From Aminobacter sp039907765 (lineage in GTDB: Bacteria > Pseudomonadota > Alphaproteobacteria > Rhizobiales > Rhizobiaceae), in the NCBI RefSeq assembly GCF_039907765.1, contig NZ_JARDJI010000005.1, positions 124,001 to 188,000 of the forward strand: DNA of 64,000 nucleotides, written 5' to 3'. A program made the position numbers and the translations under genes. The notes beneath the pieces are model-generated. The model saw only the letters and a list, made by a program, of their open reading frames with translations, did not search any database and was not told the origin of the DNA. Positions 1 through 7,874 of the stretch are shown here, piece by piece. The first letter of the stretch is position 1. Each line of letters begins with the position of its first letter.

Positions 1-235
1 CGGCGGTCCAGTTGCCGCGGCTCATATAGCCAGGAATCTCCATGATCAGCCCGAGATTGAGACCGGAAAGGTCCACGTCGCCGAAATGGCCGCTGTCGAC
101 GCGGAAACCGGCCCAGGTCTGGCAGTAGCCTTCCGTCGGCGGGTGGTTGCCGAGCGACAGCACGCAGGGGCAGAACACGGTGCAATTGCAGGACAGCACG
201 AGCTCTCCCTTCATTGCCCAGCTCTGGTCAGCCAT
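1..235 (-). CDS. DUF1326 domain protein (partial, N-terminal part)
   Basis: The gene runs off the left edge, so only about 78 N-terminal residues are visible. The protein starts MADQSWAMKGE and carries a cysteine cluster (CNCTVFCPC, about residues 15-23) typical of DUF1326 proteins. The function of this family is unknown; the cysteines suggest metal or thiol chemistry. It lies 15 bp downstream of the DUF2182 membrane protein gene on the same strand, and DUF1326-DUF2182 is a recurrent neighbour pair, so the two probably work together. The ATG start follows the upstream stop closely, as expected within an operon. Confidence 0.85.
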   Translation of the reverse strand, partial: MADQSWAMKGELVLSCNCTVFCPCVLSLGNHPPTEGYCQTWAGFRVDSGHFGDVDLSGLNLGLIMEIPGYMSRGNWTA

Positions 236-250
236 CGTTGCCTCCCCTTC

Positions 251-1147
251 TCAGACCGCACTTAATAGCAGGGCTCCCGCCCAGACAAGCAGTATCGCGC
301 CTGCGACACGCGACGGAAGGGAACCCGCCATCTGTTTCTCGAACAACGTAAAAATCCCGATCAGGGCCATCCAGAAGAGGTTCATGAGGCCGACCGAGAA
401 CATCACCAGCATGAGGGCCCAGCAGCAACCGACGCACCAGAAACCCTGCTGGATGCCGAGCCGGAATATGCGCGACGGCCGCGTGCTCCAACGGCCGAAG
501 AGGATCGAAAACGGACTCCGGCATTTGTGCAGGCAGGCCGCCTTGAACCCGCTGAACTGGTAGAGCCCGGCAAGCGCGAGCGCGGCCGCCGCGGCAACGC
601 CCTGCACTGGCGCAAGCGGATCGGCGGCGGACGCGACCGCCTGGATTACGAGCGTCAGCGCCGCAAATCCGGCGGACACCACGAGCCATACCGAAAGATA
701 GCCGGCGACGAGGACAAGGGGGTGGACGACGGCTTCGCTCTTCGCCCGTGCCGTGTCGGCAATCTCGCAATAGGTCCGGATCATCGGGGCGGCCGAAGGC
801 AGCATCATCGCCACCGACATCAACAGCCACATGGCGGAAAGCACGGCCAGCCGCGGCCAGATGCCGCCGCCGAGCGGTTGCGGGGACAGGCAGAGTGCGA
901 TCAGAGTGTCGAACCAGCCGGGCCACGGCAGGTCCGGCAAGGCGCGCAGCAACGCGTCACCCGGCGCGGACAGGCCGGGTGCCCGGGTGCCGGCGACGCG
1001 GACAGCCATGGCGAGCAACACGGCCCAGGACAGGGCGACGGCTGTGCCCAGCACCGCATAGACTGCCGCGCGTGGACGTTGCGCCGCGAAAGCGGCGGCC
1101 CGGCCGGCAGCGTCGAGATTGCGGAAATCGTCCAGCTGATCGCCCAT
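251..1147 (-). CDS. DUF2182 integral membrane protein
   Basis: The 298-residue protein has about six hydrophobic segments, near residues 30-50, 97-118, 143-170, 183-200, 236-262 and 279-298. The family motif MMLPSAAPMI is visible near residue 115, as are a YQFSGFK..CLHKC segment near 205 and a GCCW motif. DUF2182 proteins are described as predicted metal-binding inner membrane proteins; no substrate is established. The gene is first in a two-gene unit with the DUF1326 gene and is divergent from the FAD hydroxylase gene. Confidence 0.85.
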   Translation of the reverse strand: MGDQLDDFRNLDAAGRAAAFAAQRPRAAVYAVLGTAVALSWAVLLAMAVRVAGTRAPGLSAPGDALLRALPDLPWPGWFDTLIALCLSPQPLGGGIWPRLAVLSAMWLLMSVAMMLPSAAPMIRTYCEIADTARAKSEAVVHPLVLVAGYLSVWLVVSAGFAALTLVIQAVASAADPLAPVQGVAAAAALALAGLYQFSGFKAACLHKCRSPFSILFGRWSTRPSRIFRLGIQQGFWCVGCCWALMLVMFSVGLMNLFWMALIGIFTLFEKQMAGSLPSRVAGAILLVWAGALLLSAV

Positions 1148-1250
1148 CGCAATCGAATGGGCTGAATCGCCGCGTTGATCAATGGCTTAGGCCTGCAATA
1201 TATGCGGATATCCGAGTCCTTACAGGACGTCGCAGCATGGACGGCGGCAG

Positions 1251-2480
1251 ATGAGCGTCGACAATCACACCCGTATCCTCGTCGCCGGCACGGGACCGGT
1301 CGGAATGATCTCGGCGCTCGCCTTTGCCGGCGCCGGTTTCGACGTGGTTCTCGCCGGTCCGCCGGCGCGCGCCGACGACGGCCGCACCACGGCGCTCATG
1401 GTGCCGGCGCTCAAGGTCCTCGACCGCCTCGGCGTGCTCGCAGAGCTGTCGAAGGGCGCGGCACCCCTGAAGGTCATGCGCATCATCGACGGCACCGCCC
1501 GGCTTATCCGCAGCCCCATGGTCACGTTCCGCGCCGGCGAGATCGGCGAGGAGCATTTCGGCTTCAACTTCCAGAATCGCGTGCTCAACGCCGTGCTGGA
1601 GAATGCCGTCACCGAACATGCGGGGATCGCATGGCGGCGCACGCTGGTCGAAAGCTGGAAGCTCGGGGAAGGCGGGGTCGTGGCCACGCTGTCGGACGGC
1701 GAAACGGTGGAGGCGCGGCTCGCCGTCGCTGCCGACGGCCGCAATTCGCCGGCGCGCCAGGCCGCCGGCATCTCGGCCACCTCGAGGACCTTGCCGCAGG
1801 CGGCCCTGGTGCTGAACTTCGCCCACGGCCGCGACCACGCCTTCACTTCGACCGAGTTCCACACCGAGACCGGCCCGTTCACCCAGGTGCCGCTGCCCGG
1901 GCGCCGTTCGAGCCTCGTCTGGGTAGTGAGGCCCGAGACGGCAAGGCAACTGGCCGAGCTCGACGACGCGGCCCTGTCGCTGCGGGTCGAACAGCAGATG
2001 CAATCGATGCTCGGCCGGGTGACGGTCGAAGGAGGCCGGCAGATCTATCCGTTGTCGACGTCGCTGCCGTTGCGCTTCGCCGGCAAACGGGTAGCGCTGG
2101 TCGGCGAGGCGGCACATGTCTTCCCGCCCATCGGCGCCCAGGGCCTGAACCTCGGCATCAGGGACGTCGAGCAACTCGTTGCAATGGCTTCGAAACATGC
2201 GGACGATCCCGGGGCGGCGGCGGCACTGGCAGCCTATGATTCCGCCCGCAGGCCGGACATCCTGGCCCGCACCGGTGCGGTCAACCTGCTCAACATGTCG
2301 CTGCTGTCCGACATGCTTCCGGCCCAGCTCGCCCGGGGCCTCGGGCTCAACCTGCTCGGCGGCCTCTCGCCCGTGCGCGCCTTCTTCATGCGCGAGGGGC
2401 TCAGGCCCGGCAGCGGCTTTGCCGCGCTCGCCTCCTCCCTCAGGGCGCCGCGGCGGGGTTCCCCGACTACGGCCGAATAG
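1251..2480 (+). CDS. UbiH/UbiF-family FAD-dependent hydroxylase
   Basis: This 409-residue flavoprotein monooxygenase has an N-terminal FAD-binding GTGPVG motif (about residues 12-17). The second FAD motif, VALVGEAAHVFPP followed by GAQGLNLGIRD, lies near residues 282-306. This layout is that of the ubiquinone-biosynthesis hydroxylases UbiH, UbiF and Coq6, which hydroxylate the polyprenylated ring in the cytoplasm. Rhizobia often have several paralogues, and the sequence alone does not tell which ring position this one acts on. It is transcribed alone and its end almost touches the convergent AEC transporter gene (2 bp apart). Confidence 0.85.
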   Translation: MSVDNHTRILVAGTGPVGMISALAFAGAGFDVVLAGPPARADDGRTTALMVPALKVLDRLGVLAELSKGAAPLKVMRIIDGTARLIRSPMVTFRAGEIGEEHFGFNFQNRVLNAVLENAVTEHAGIAWRRTLVESWKLGEGGVVATLSDGETVEARLAVAADGRNSPARQAAGISATSRTLPQAALVLNFAHGRDHAFTSTEFHTETGPFTQVPLPGRRSSLVWVVRPETARQLAELDDAALSLRVEQQMQSMLGRVTVEGGRQIYPLSTSLPLRFAGKRVALVGEAAHVFPPIGAQGLNLGIRDVEQLVAMASKHADDPGAAAALAAYDSARRPDILARTGAVNLLNMSLLSDMLPAQLARGLGLNLLGGLSPVRAFFMREGLRPGSGFAALASSLRAPRRGSPTTAE

Positions 2481-2482
2481 GC

Positions 2483-3445
2483 CTACGGAAACAGGTCCGG
2501 CGGCAGGATGCCGTTCTGGATCATGTACAGCAGACCGGTCACGGTCAGCACCGAGGCACAGGTGGTGATCAATACGCTCGCCGAAGCGCGTTCGACCCAT
2601 ACGCCGTATTGCTGAGCGATGACGAACACGTTTGTGGCGGTGGGCAGTGCCGCGAGCAGCACCGCGGAGAACAGCCAGGCGGGCGAGAAATTGCCGACCC
2701 AGCTCAGCACCACGTAGCACAAGAGCGGATGCACGATCAGCTTGAGGATGGCGATCGGCGCAATTTCGTGCGGGACGCGCTTCAGCGGGCGCAATGCCAG
2801 CGTCACGCCCATGGCGAACAGCGCGCAAGGGGCGGCCGCGCGCGACAGGTACTCGAGGAAGCGTTCGACCGGCAGCGGCGGGCGAAACTCGGCATAGGCG
2901 GCGAGCACCCCCAGGGCGGTCGCGATGATGAAGGGGTGGAACGCGATCTTCTTGAAGACATCGGCCGCCACGCTCCTGGGCGAGCGCCGCTCGTCACCGG
3001 CCAGCGCCATCGTCAAGGGCGCGACGGTGAAGTGCATGATGTTCTCGAAGCAGAAGATCAGGGCCACCGGCACCGCCGCCTCCTCGCCGAAGGCAAGCAG
3101 CGCCAGCCCGGGACCCATATAGCCGATGTTGCCATAGGCCGCGGCCAGCCCCTTGACCGTGGATTCGGCGATTTCGCCGCGCCCTCTGACGAAGGAGACG
3201 GCAAACATCGAGGCGAAGATGGTGAAGGTCGAGAACACCGCACCGAGGATGTAACCCCATTCGGTCAGCCGCTCGAACGGGGTCTTGGCCAGGAGCTGGA
3301 AGAACAGCGCCGGCAGTGCCACGTAGACGATGAACGTCGTCATCCATCCCAGCGCCTCCAGCGGCTGGCGCGTGAGACGGGCGACTGCATAGCCGACGAA
3401 GATGAGCCCGAAGAACGGGAGTACCAGACCGATCACGTCAGACAT
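2483..3445 (-). CDS. AEC-family (auxin efflux carrier type) transporter
   Basis: The 320-residue membrane protein has about ten hydrophobic helices in the AEC/PIN-like pattern: an N-terminal helix (LVLPFFGLIFVGYAV), a paired central break with conserved GNIGYMGPG near residue 105, and a C-terminal half ending VTGLLYMIQNG. AEC transporters export carboxylates or other small organic anions, and the substrate here is unknown. It is a single gene, convergent with the hydroxylase and divergent from hspQ. Confidence 0.85.
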   Translation of the reverse strand: MSDVIGLVLPFFGLIFVGYAVARLTRQPLEALGWMTTFIVYVALPALFFQLLAKTPFERLTEWGYILGAVFSTFTIFASMFAVSFVRGRGEIAESTVKGLAAAYGNIGYMGPGLALLAFGEEAAVPVALIFCFENIMHFTVAPLTMALAGDERRSPRSVAADVFKKIAFHPFIIATALGVLAAYAEFRPPLPVERFLEYLSRAAAPCALFAMGVTLALRPLKRVPHEIAPIAILKLIVHPLLCYVVLSWVGNFSPAWLFSAVLLAALPTATNVFVIAQQYGVWVERASASVLITTCASVLTVTGLLYMIQNGILPPDLFP

Positions 3446-3650
3446 GCAGAGGCTCCCGCAGCGTCCCCCGGGTCATGCGACCGGCCACATGCCCGTCGCC
3501 TGGGCAAGCCGGTAGCGCGCGGCTCCGACGGCAGTCAAGCGCCACGCCATTGAAATGGCCGGGCGGGCGGGCCAAATAGGGCTAAGCCCGGCGCACGGCC
3601 AAAAGCTGCGGTCCTGGCTTCAACCTGCAACCTAAATAGTTGATTTGGCG

Positions 3651-3669
3651 TATGATCAGGCAGATCATA
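3651..3669. promoter_or_regulatory. Perfect inverted repeat just upstream of hspQ
   Basis: TATGATC-AGGCA-GATCATA is a perfect 7-bp dyad with a 5-nt spacer ending 7 nt before the longest hspQ start codon. It could be an operator or an mRNA hairpin covering the ribosome binding site. No known consensus was matched. Confidence 0.4.
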
Positions 3670-3676
3670 TGCAGGC

Positions 3677-4012
3677 ATGGTAACGAACATGAAGACGGCG
3701 AAGTTCTCGATCGGACAGGTGGTTCGCCACCGCGTGTTCCCCTTCCGCGGCGTAATTTTCGATGTCGATCCGGAATTCTCCAACACCGAAGAGTGGTACG
3801 AGGCCATCCCGGCAGCCGTGCGCCCCAGCCGCGACCAGCCCTTCTACCACCTGCTCGCGGAAAATTCGGAGACGGAGTACGTCGCCTACGTATCGGAGCA
3901 GAACCTGCTCGAGGACCATACCGGAGAGCCGGTCCGCCACCCGCAGGTGGGGGAGTATTTCGACAAGGCGCCCGACGGCGGCTACGTGCTCAAGCCGCGC
4001 ATCAGCCATTGA
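3677..4012 (+). CDS. hspQ: Heat shock protein HspQ
   Basis: This 111-residue protein matches HspQ/YccV, the small protein first described as binding hemimethylated oriC DNA and later as a specificity-enhancing factor of the Lon protease. Visible family segments are GQVVRHR.FPFRGVIFDVDP near the N terminus, EEWY, QPFYHLLAEN and YVSEQNLL. The longest frame starts MVTNMKTAKF. The ATG at 3689 (MKTAKF) fits the usual family N terminus and is an equally likely start. A bidirectional terminator follows. In enterobacteria hspQ is heat-shock induced; regulation here is not shown by the sequence. Confidence 0.93.
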   Translation: MVTNMKTAKFSIGQVVRHRVFPFRGVIFDVDPEFSNTEEWYEAIPAAVRPSRDQPFYHLLAENSETEYVAYVSEQNLLEDHTGEPVRHPQVGEYFDKAPDGGYVLKPRISH

Positions 4013-4034
4013 TCGCGGACTGTCGGGCGGACAC

Positions 4035-4065
4035 AAAAAAAGCGAGGCTCGAGGCCTCGCTTTTT
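4035..4065. terminator. Bidirectional rho-independent terminator
   Basis: The stem GCGAGGC/GCCTCGC (4042-4060, 5-nt loop) is flanked by an A-run on the left and a T-run on the right, so it can stop transcripts from hspQ (+) and from the convergent IalB-like gene (-). Confidence 0.85.
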
Positions 4066-4087
4066 CATTTCCCTGCCAATTTGAGGA

Positions 4088-4720
4088 TCAGTTGGCCGTC
4101 TTGGCCTTGTCCTGCTCTTCCTTGAGCTTCTTGGCGAAGTCCTGGTTGTTCTTGGAGACGAACTCCTGGAGCTTCTTCTGACGATCCTCGAGGTCCGACT
4201 GCTTCAGCGGCTCGCCATCGAAGGCGCCGGAGAAGCCCTGCAGGGAGACCTTGATCGGGTTGGGCTGGTTCTGGAAGTTGACCGATGTCAGCGTCAGTTC
4301 CGTGCCCTTCTTGAAGGAACCGACGAGCTGGTCGGTCAGCGGGATCTCGGCCACGCAACGATCCGGGAAGCAGATCACGTATTCCAGCTTCTGGGTCTTG
4401 TTGGCGTCCACCTGCAGACCGACGCCCGGAGGAATCAGACGGCCGCTGGGAACGGTCACCTGGAACACCTTGCGGTTGACCTTGCCCTTGAGCTCGATCA
4501 TCGAGATGCCGGTGACCAGCTGGCCGTTCGAGGCCGTCAGGATGTTCTGCACGTTGCAGATGTCGACATCGGCCTGCTTGGAGCATGCCTTGAACCAGCC
4601 CTGCGGCACCTGCTGCTGCTGTGCGGCTGCGGGCGAAAGGCTCGACGCCACCGCACCGGCAACGCCAGCCGCCAGGATGGACAGACGGAACCCATCGAAT
4701 TTCCGGTTCGTGATCTTCAT
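4088..4720 (-). CDS. IalB-family invasion-associated locus B protein, secreted
   Basis: The 210-residue protein has a signal peptide (basic start, hydrophobic SILAAGVAGAVASSL, cleavage near SPAAAQ at about residue 34). An IalB domain follows, with WFKACSK, a central VPSGRLIPPGVGL segment and paired cysteines in VICFPDRCVAEIP. The C terminus is rich in Lys, Glu and Gln and probably forms a helix. IalB was named in Bartonella, but family members are widespread in non-pathogenic rhizobia, so the name does not imply virulence. It is probably periplasmic or envelope-associated. It is divergent from the solute-binding protein gene. Confidence 0.85.
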   Translation of the reverse strand: MKITNRKFDGFRLSILAAGVAGAVASSLSPAAAQQQQVPQGWFKACSKQADVDICNVQNILTASNGQLVTGISMIELKGKVNRKVFQVTVPSGRLIPPGVGLQVDANKTQKLEYVICFPDRCVAEIPLTDQLVGSFKKGTELTLTSVNFQNQPNPIKVSLQGFSGAFDGEPLKQSDLEDRQKKLQEFVSKNNQDFAKKLKEEQDKAKTAN

Positions 4721-4949
4721 GAAATCCTCTCAAACAATCCCGGGACCGGCCGGGGTCGGTGTGTCGACGCTACCTGTTGGGCAAATGAGGCAACAGCATG
4801 ACTTCGCCGCGGGTGTTACACCGCTGCGCGGCCCGAATCCAGCCCGCAAAGCAGCATTTCTTGTATTTCCAAGCCGCCATGGACGGCCCGTACAGGGGTG
4901 GGTTAGGCTTCGAATCATCAACTTCCCCCGTTCTCATGGAGAAATCGTC

Positions 4950-6770
4950 GTGAGACGCTGCTTTTCCCTGTCGACCGCCGCCGCCGCCTTCTTCCTGCTG
5001 GCTCCGCAGGCGGGATTCGCCGAGCCGGTGAACGGCCTGTCGATGCACGGCCAGCCCGCCCTGCCCACGGATTTCAAGAACTTCCCCTATGCCAATCCGG
5101 ATGCGCCCAAGGGCGGCCAGATCAACTACTGCGTCATCGGCAGTTTCGACAACCTGAACCCCTTCATCATCAAGAGCCTGCGCACGACCGCGCGCGGCGT
5201 GATCGACGTCATCTACGGCAACCTCGTGTTCGAATCGATGATGGCACGCAGCGCCGACGAGCCGTTCAGCGTCTATGGCCTGATCGCGAAGTCGGTCGAC
5301 ATCGATCCGGAGCGCAAGTGGATCGAGTTCAACATCGACCCCAACGCCAAATGGTCCGACGGCAAGCCGATCACGCCCGATGACGTCATCTTCACCTATG
5401 AGGTGTTCACCGAAAAAGGCCGGCCGCCCTACAGCGACCGCATGGCCCGCATCGACAAGATCGAGAAGACCGGGGACCTGTCGGTCCGCTTCACCTTCAA
5501 CGACAAGGCCGACCGCGAATTCCCGCTGATCATCGCGCTCACGCCGATCGTTCCGAAGCATTTCTTCGACAAGGCGACCTTCGACCAGACGACGCTGAAG
5601 CCGGTGATCGGCAGCGGCCCTTACACCATCGCCGAGGTCAAGCCGGGCGAGCGCATCGTGTTCAAGCGCAACCCAGACTATTGGGGCCGCGACATCCCGT
5701 CGAAGCGCGGTTTCGACAATTACGACCAGATCACCATCGAATATTTCCTGAACGCCGCCGCCCAGTTCGAGGCCTTCAAGAAGGGGCTGTGCGACACCTA
5801 CACCGAGGCCGATCCGGTCAAGCGCGAGCGCGGCTTCGACTTTCCCGCCTTCAAGAACGGCGACATCGTCGCCGAGACCTTCAAGAGCGGCCTGCCGCCG
5901 GTGGTCACCGGCTTCATGTTCAACACGCGGCTGCCGAAGTTCGCGGACCCGGTCGTGCGCCAGGCGCTCGGCATGCTCTACGATTTCGAGTGGGCCAACC
6001 GGAGCCTGTTCGGCGGCAAGTACGAGCGCACCGTCAGCTTCTGGCAGGGTACGGAGCTTTCGGCCTACGGCGTGCCCGCCAACGACAAGGAAAAGGCGCT
6101 GCTCGCGCCCTTCCCCGACGCCGTCCGCGCCGACGTCATGGACGGCAGCTGGCGCCCGCCGGTCACCGATGGCTCGGGCCAGGACCGCAAGGTACTGAAG
6201 GCCGCCTTCGACCTGTTCAAGAGTGCGGGCTACACGCTGCAGGGCGGCAATATGATGGACAAGGACGGAAAGCCGTTCGGCTTCGAGATCCTGACCTCCT
6301 CCGAAGCGGAGCAGCGCCTGGCCGCGATCTACCAGCGCACGCTGGAGAAGCTCGGCGTCGCCGTCGTCATCCGCGCGCTCGAGGCCGACCAGATCCAGTC
6401 GCGCAAGCAGAACTTCGACTTCGACGTGCTGATCGGCGCGACGGGCTTTACCGGCACCCTGTCGCCGGGCATCGAACAGATCGGCCGCTGGGGTTCTTCC
6501 TCGGCCAACAAGCCGGGAACGTTCAACCTTGCGGGCGTGGCCAACCCCGCGGTCGACGCGATGATCGACGCCATGCTCAAGGCGCGCGAGAAGGACGATT
6601 TCGTCGCCGCCGTGCGCGCGCTCGACCGTTTGCTGATCTCCGGCAACTACATGGTACCGATGCAGCACAACGCCGATCAATGGATCGCGTACGCGAAGAG
6701 ACTAAAACATCCGGAAAAAACACCCATATCCGGCTATCAATTGCCGGTCTGGTGGAGCCAGGGCGGCTAG
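4950..6770 (+). CDS. Extracellular solute-binding protein, family 5 (YejA/oligopeptide type)
   Basis: The GTG start at 4950 is chosen because GGAGAA lies 6 nt upstream and the protein then begins with a clean signal peptide (VRRCFSLSTAAAAFFLLAPQAGFAEP). This gives 606 residues, normal for the peptide/nickel/microcin C binding family. Family segments include KWSDGKPITPDDVIFTYE, GSGPYTI..VKPGERIVFKRNPDYWG and a VRQALGMLYDFEWAN region similar to YejA. It should capture peptides or peptide-like ligands in the periplasm for an ABC importer, but no permease or ATPase gene is adjacent. The longer open frame to the left is not coding. Confidence 0.88.
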   Translation: MRRCFSLSTAAAAFFLLAPQAGFAEPVNGLSMHGQPALPTDFKNFPYANPDAPKGGQINYCVIGSFDNLNPFIIKSLRTTARGVIDVIYGNLVFESMMARSADEPFSVYGLIAKSVDIDPERKWIEFNIDPNAKWSDGKPITPDDVIFTYEVFTEKGRPPYSDRMARIDKIEKTGDLSVRFTFNDKADREFPLIIALTPIVPKHFFDKATFDQTTLKPVIGSGPYTIAEVKPGERIVFKRNPDYWGRDIPSKRGFDNYDQITIEYFLNAAAQFEAFKKGLCDTYTEADPVKRERGFDFPAFKNGDIVAETFKSGLPPVVTGFMFNTRLPKFADPVVRQALGMLYDFEWANRSLFGGKYERTVSFWQGTELSAYGVPANDKEKALLAPFPDAVRADVMDGSWRPPVTDGSGQDRKVLKAAFDLFKSAGYTLQGGNMMDKDGKPFGFEILTSSEAEQRLAAIYQRTLEKLGVAVVIRALEADQIQSRKQNFDFDVLIGATGFTGTLSPGIEQIGRWGSSSANKPGTFNLAGVANPAVDAMIDAMLKAREKDDFVAAVRALDRLLISGNYMVPMQHNADQWIAYAKRLKHPEKTPISGYQLPVWWSQGG

Positions 6771-6791
6771 CCTCAAGCAAAGCGAGCGCGG

Positions 6792-6813
6792 ATCGGGCAT
6801 TCTGCCGCCCGAT
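6792..6813 (+). terminator. Weak terminator-like hairpin after the solute-binding protein gene
   Basis: ATCGGGC and GCCCGAT form a 7-bp stem with an 8-nt loop between the solute-binding protein and FrnE-like genes. Only a short T-run follows, so termination may be partial. Confidence 0.4.
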
Positions 6814-6845
6814 TTGACCGCGCCGGGAACAAGGATCATCCAGCC

Positions 6846-7517
6846 ATGGCCCAGCAACTTACCATCGACGTGGTGTCTGACGTCGTCTGTCCATGGTGCT
6901 TTGTGGGTATGAAGAGGCTCGAAAGCGCGCTTGCCAGCGTGCCCGAGGTTTCGGCGGACGTGCATTGGCGTCCGTTCCAGCTCGACCCGACCATTCCGCC
7001 GGAGGGCAAGGACCGCAAGGCCTACATGCTGGCGAAGTTCAGCGACGAGGCGCGGCTGAAGCAGATCCACGCCAATCTGGTTTCGCTGGGTGCCGTCGAG
7101 GGGATTTCCTTCGACTTCGACGCAATCACGGTCGCCCCCAACACGCTCGACGCCCACAGGCTCATTCGCTGGGCGTCATCGTCGGGCGAAGGCGTCCAGG
7201 GCAGACTGGTCAGGCTGCTGTTCAGCTCCTATTTCGAGCAGGGCAAGAACATCGGCGACCACCGTGTGCTCGTCGAGGCCGCTCGTGAAGCCGGGATGGA
7301 TACCGCCGTCGTAGAGGCGTTGCTTCCGACCGACGCCGATCGCGACGAGGTCACCAACGAGATCGTGACCGCTTCGCGCATGGGCATCTCCGGAGTGCCC
7401 TGCTTCCTGCTCGAAGGCAAATACGCGGTCATGGGCGCCCAGGAATCGGCCACGCTCGCCGACGCGATCCGCCAGGTGGCGGCGGCCAAGGCGCGCGGCG
7501 AGTTGGCGACGAGCTAG
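6846..7517 (+). CDS. DsbA-family oxidoreductase, FrnE-like
   Basis: The 223-residue protein has a thioredoxin-fold DsbA domain with the CPWC active-site motif at about residues 15-18 (DVVCPWCF) and a cis-proline segment GISGVPCFL near 180. There is no signal peptide, so it is cytoplasmic, like FrnE of Deinococcus and polyketide-pathway FrnE proteins. Such proteins are thiol-disulfide oxidoreductases or isomerases; 2-hydroxychromene-2-carboxylate isomerase belongs to the same fold group. It is transcribed in the same direction as the solute-binding protein gene, 75 bp downstream. Confidence 0.88.
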   Translation: MAQQLTIDVVSDVVCPWCFVGMKRLESALASVPEVSADVHWRPFQLDPTIPPEGKDRKAYMLAKFSDEARLKQIHANLVSLGAVEGISFDFDAITVAPNTLDAHRLIRWASSSGEGVQGRLVRLLFSSYFEQGKNIGDHRVLVEAAREAGMDTAVVEALLPTDADRDEVTNEIVTASRMGISGVPCFLLEGKYAVMGAQESATLADAIRQVAAAKARGELATS

Positions 7518-7558
7518 GGCGGTCGTCATCGAGGCTGATTGGCGGTTGGCCCGTCGGG

Positions 7559-7584
7559 CGTCCTTCGACAAGCTCAGAATGAGG
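7559..7584 (+). repeat. Left arm of a 26-bp inverted repeat (interspersed-repeat type)
   Basis: This sequence, beginning CGTCCTTCGACAAGCTCAG, is the reverse complement of 7825-7850 with one mismatch. The TTCGACAAGCTCAGGATGAGG motif resembles an interspersed repeat common in alphaproteobacterial intergenic DNA (from memory). It runs into the tandem repeat. Confidence 0.7.
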
Positions 7585-7670
7585 GCCGTTGGTGCAAGCT
7601 CAGGATGAGGGCCGTGGTGCAAGCTCAGGATGAGGGCCGTGGTGGAAGCGCAGGATGAGGGCGGTTGCTG
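7569..7670 (+). repeat. Four tandem copies of a 25-26 bp unit
   Basis: Units lie at 7569-7594, 7595-7619, 7620-7644 and 7645-7670. Units 2 and 3 are identical (CAAGCTCAGGATGAGGGCCG then TGGTG). Units 1 and 4 differ at a few bases. There are no spacers, so this is not a CRISPR array. Confidence 0.85.
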
Positions 7671-7824
7671 TAGTCCTGTGGCCGACCGAGCGCTGACGGT
7701 GCTGACGGCAAGGCCGCCCCGGCGTCGTCACCGCAACGGACGCCGCGTTGAGTGCGGCAACGCACATGACATCGGTGCCATCGCATTGATGCTTGCTGCA
7801 AAGCTTACCGGCAGCGCCGACGGT

Positions 7825-7850
7825 CCTCATCCTGAGCTTGTCGAAGGACG
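7825..7850 (-). repeat. Right arm of the 26-bp inverted repeat
   Basis: CCTCATCCTGAGCTTGTCGA and the bases after it pair with 7559-7584 with one mismatch. The arms are separated by about 240 bp, and this arm ends 25 bp before the mfd stop codon. Confidence 0.7.
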
Positions 7851-7874
7851 CACGCCCCAGCAACCGCTCTCGCC

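Larger units (their letters stand above)
7518..7874. other. Gene-free 357-bp spacer holding repeats
   Basis: No convincing gene is present. The spacer between the FrnE-like gene and the convergent mfd gene holds four tandem copies of a 25-26 bp unit and a 26-bp inverted repeat, annotated separately. The rest shows nothing recognisable. Confidence 0.7.

Noticed and set aside
3535..3807. 90-codon minus-strand frame before hspQ
   Set aside because: It covers the hspQ start in antisense and has no recognisable features.
7569..7670. CRISPR array
   Set aside because: The 25-26 bp units are contiguous with no unique spacers and there are no cas genes.
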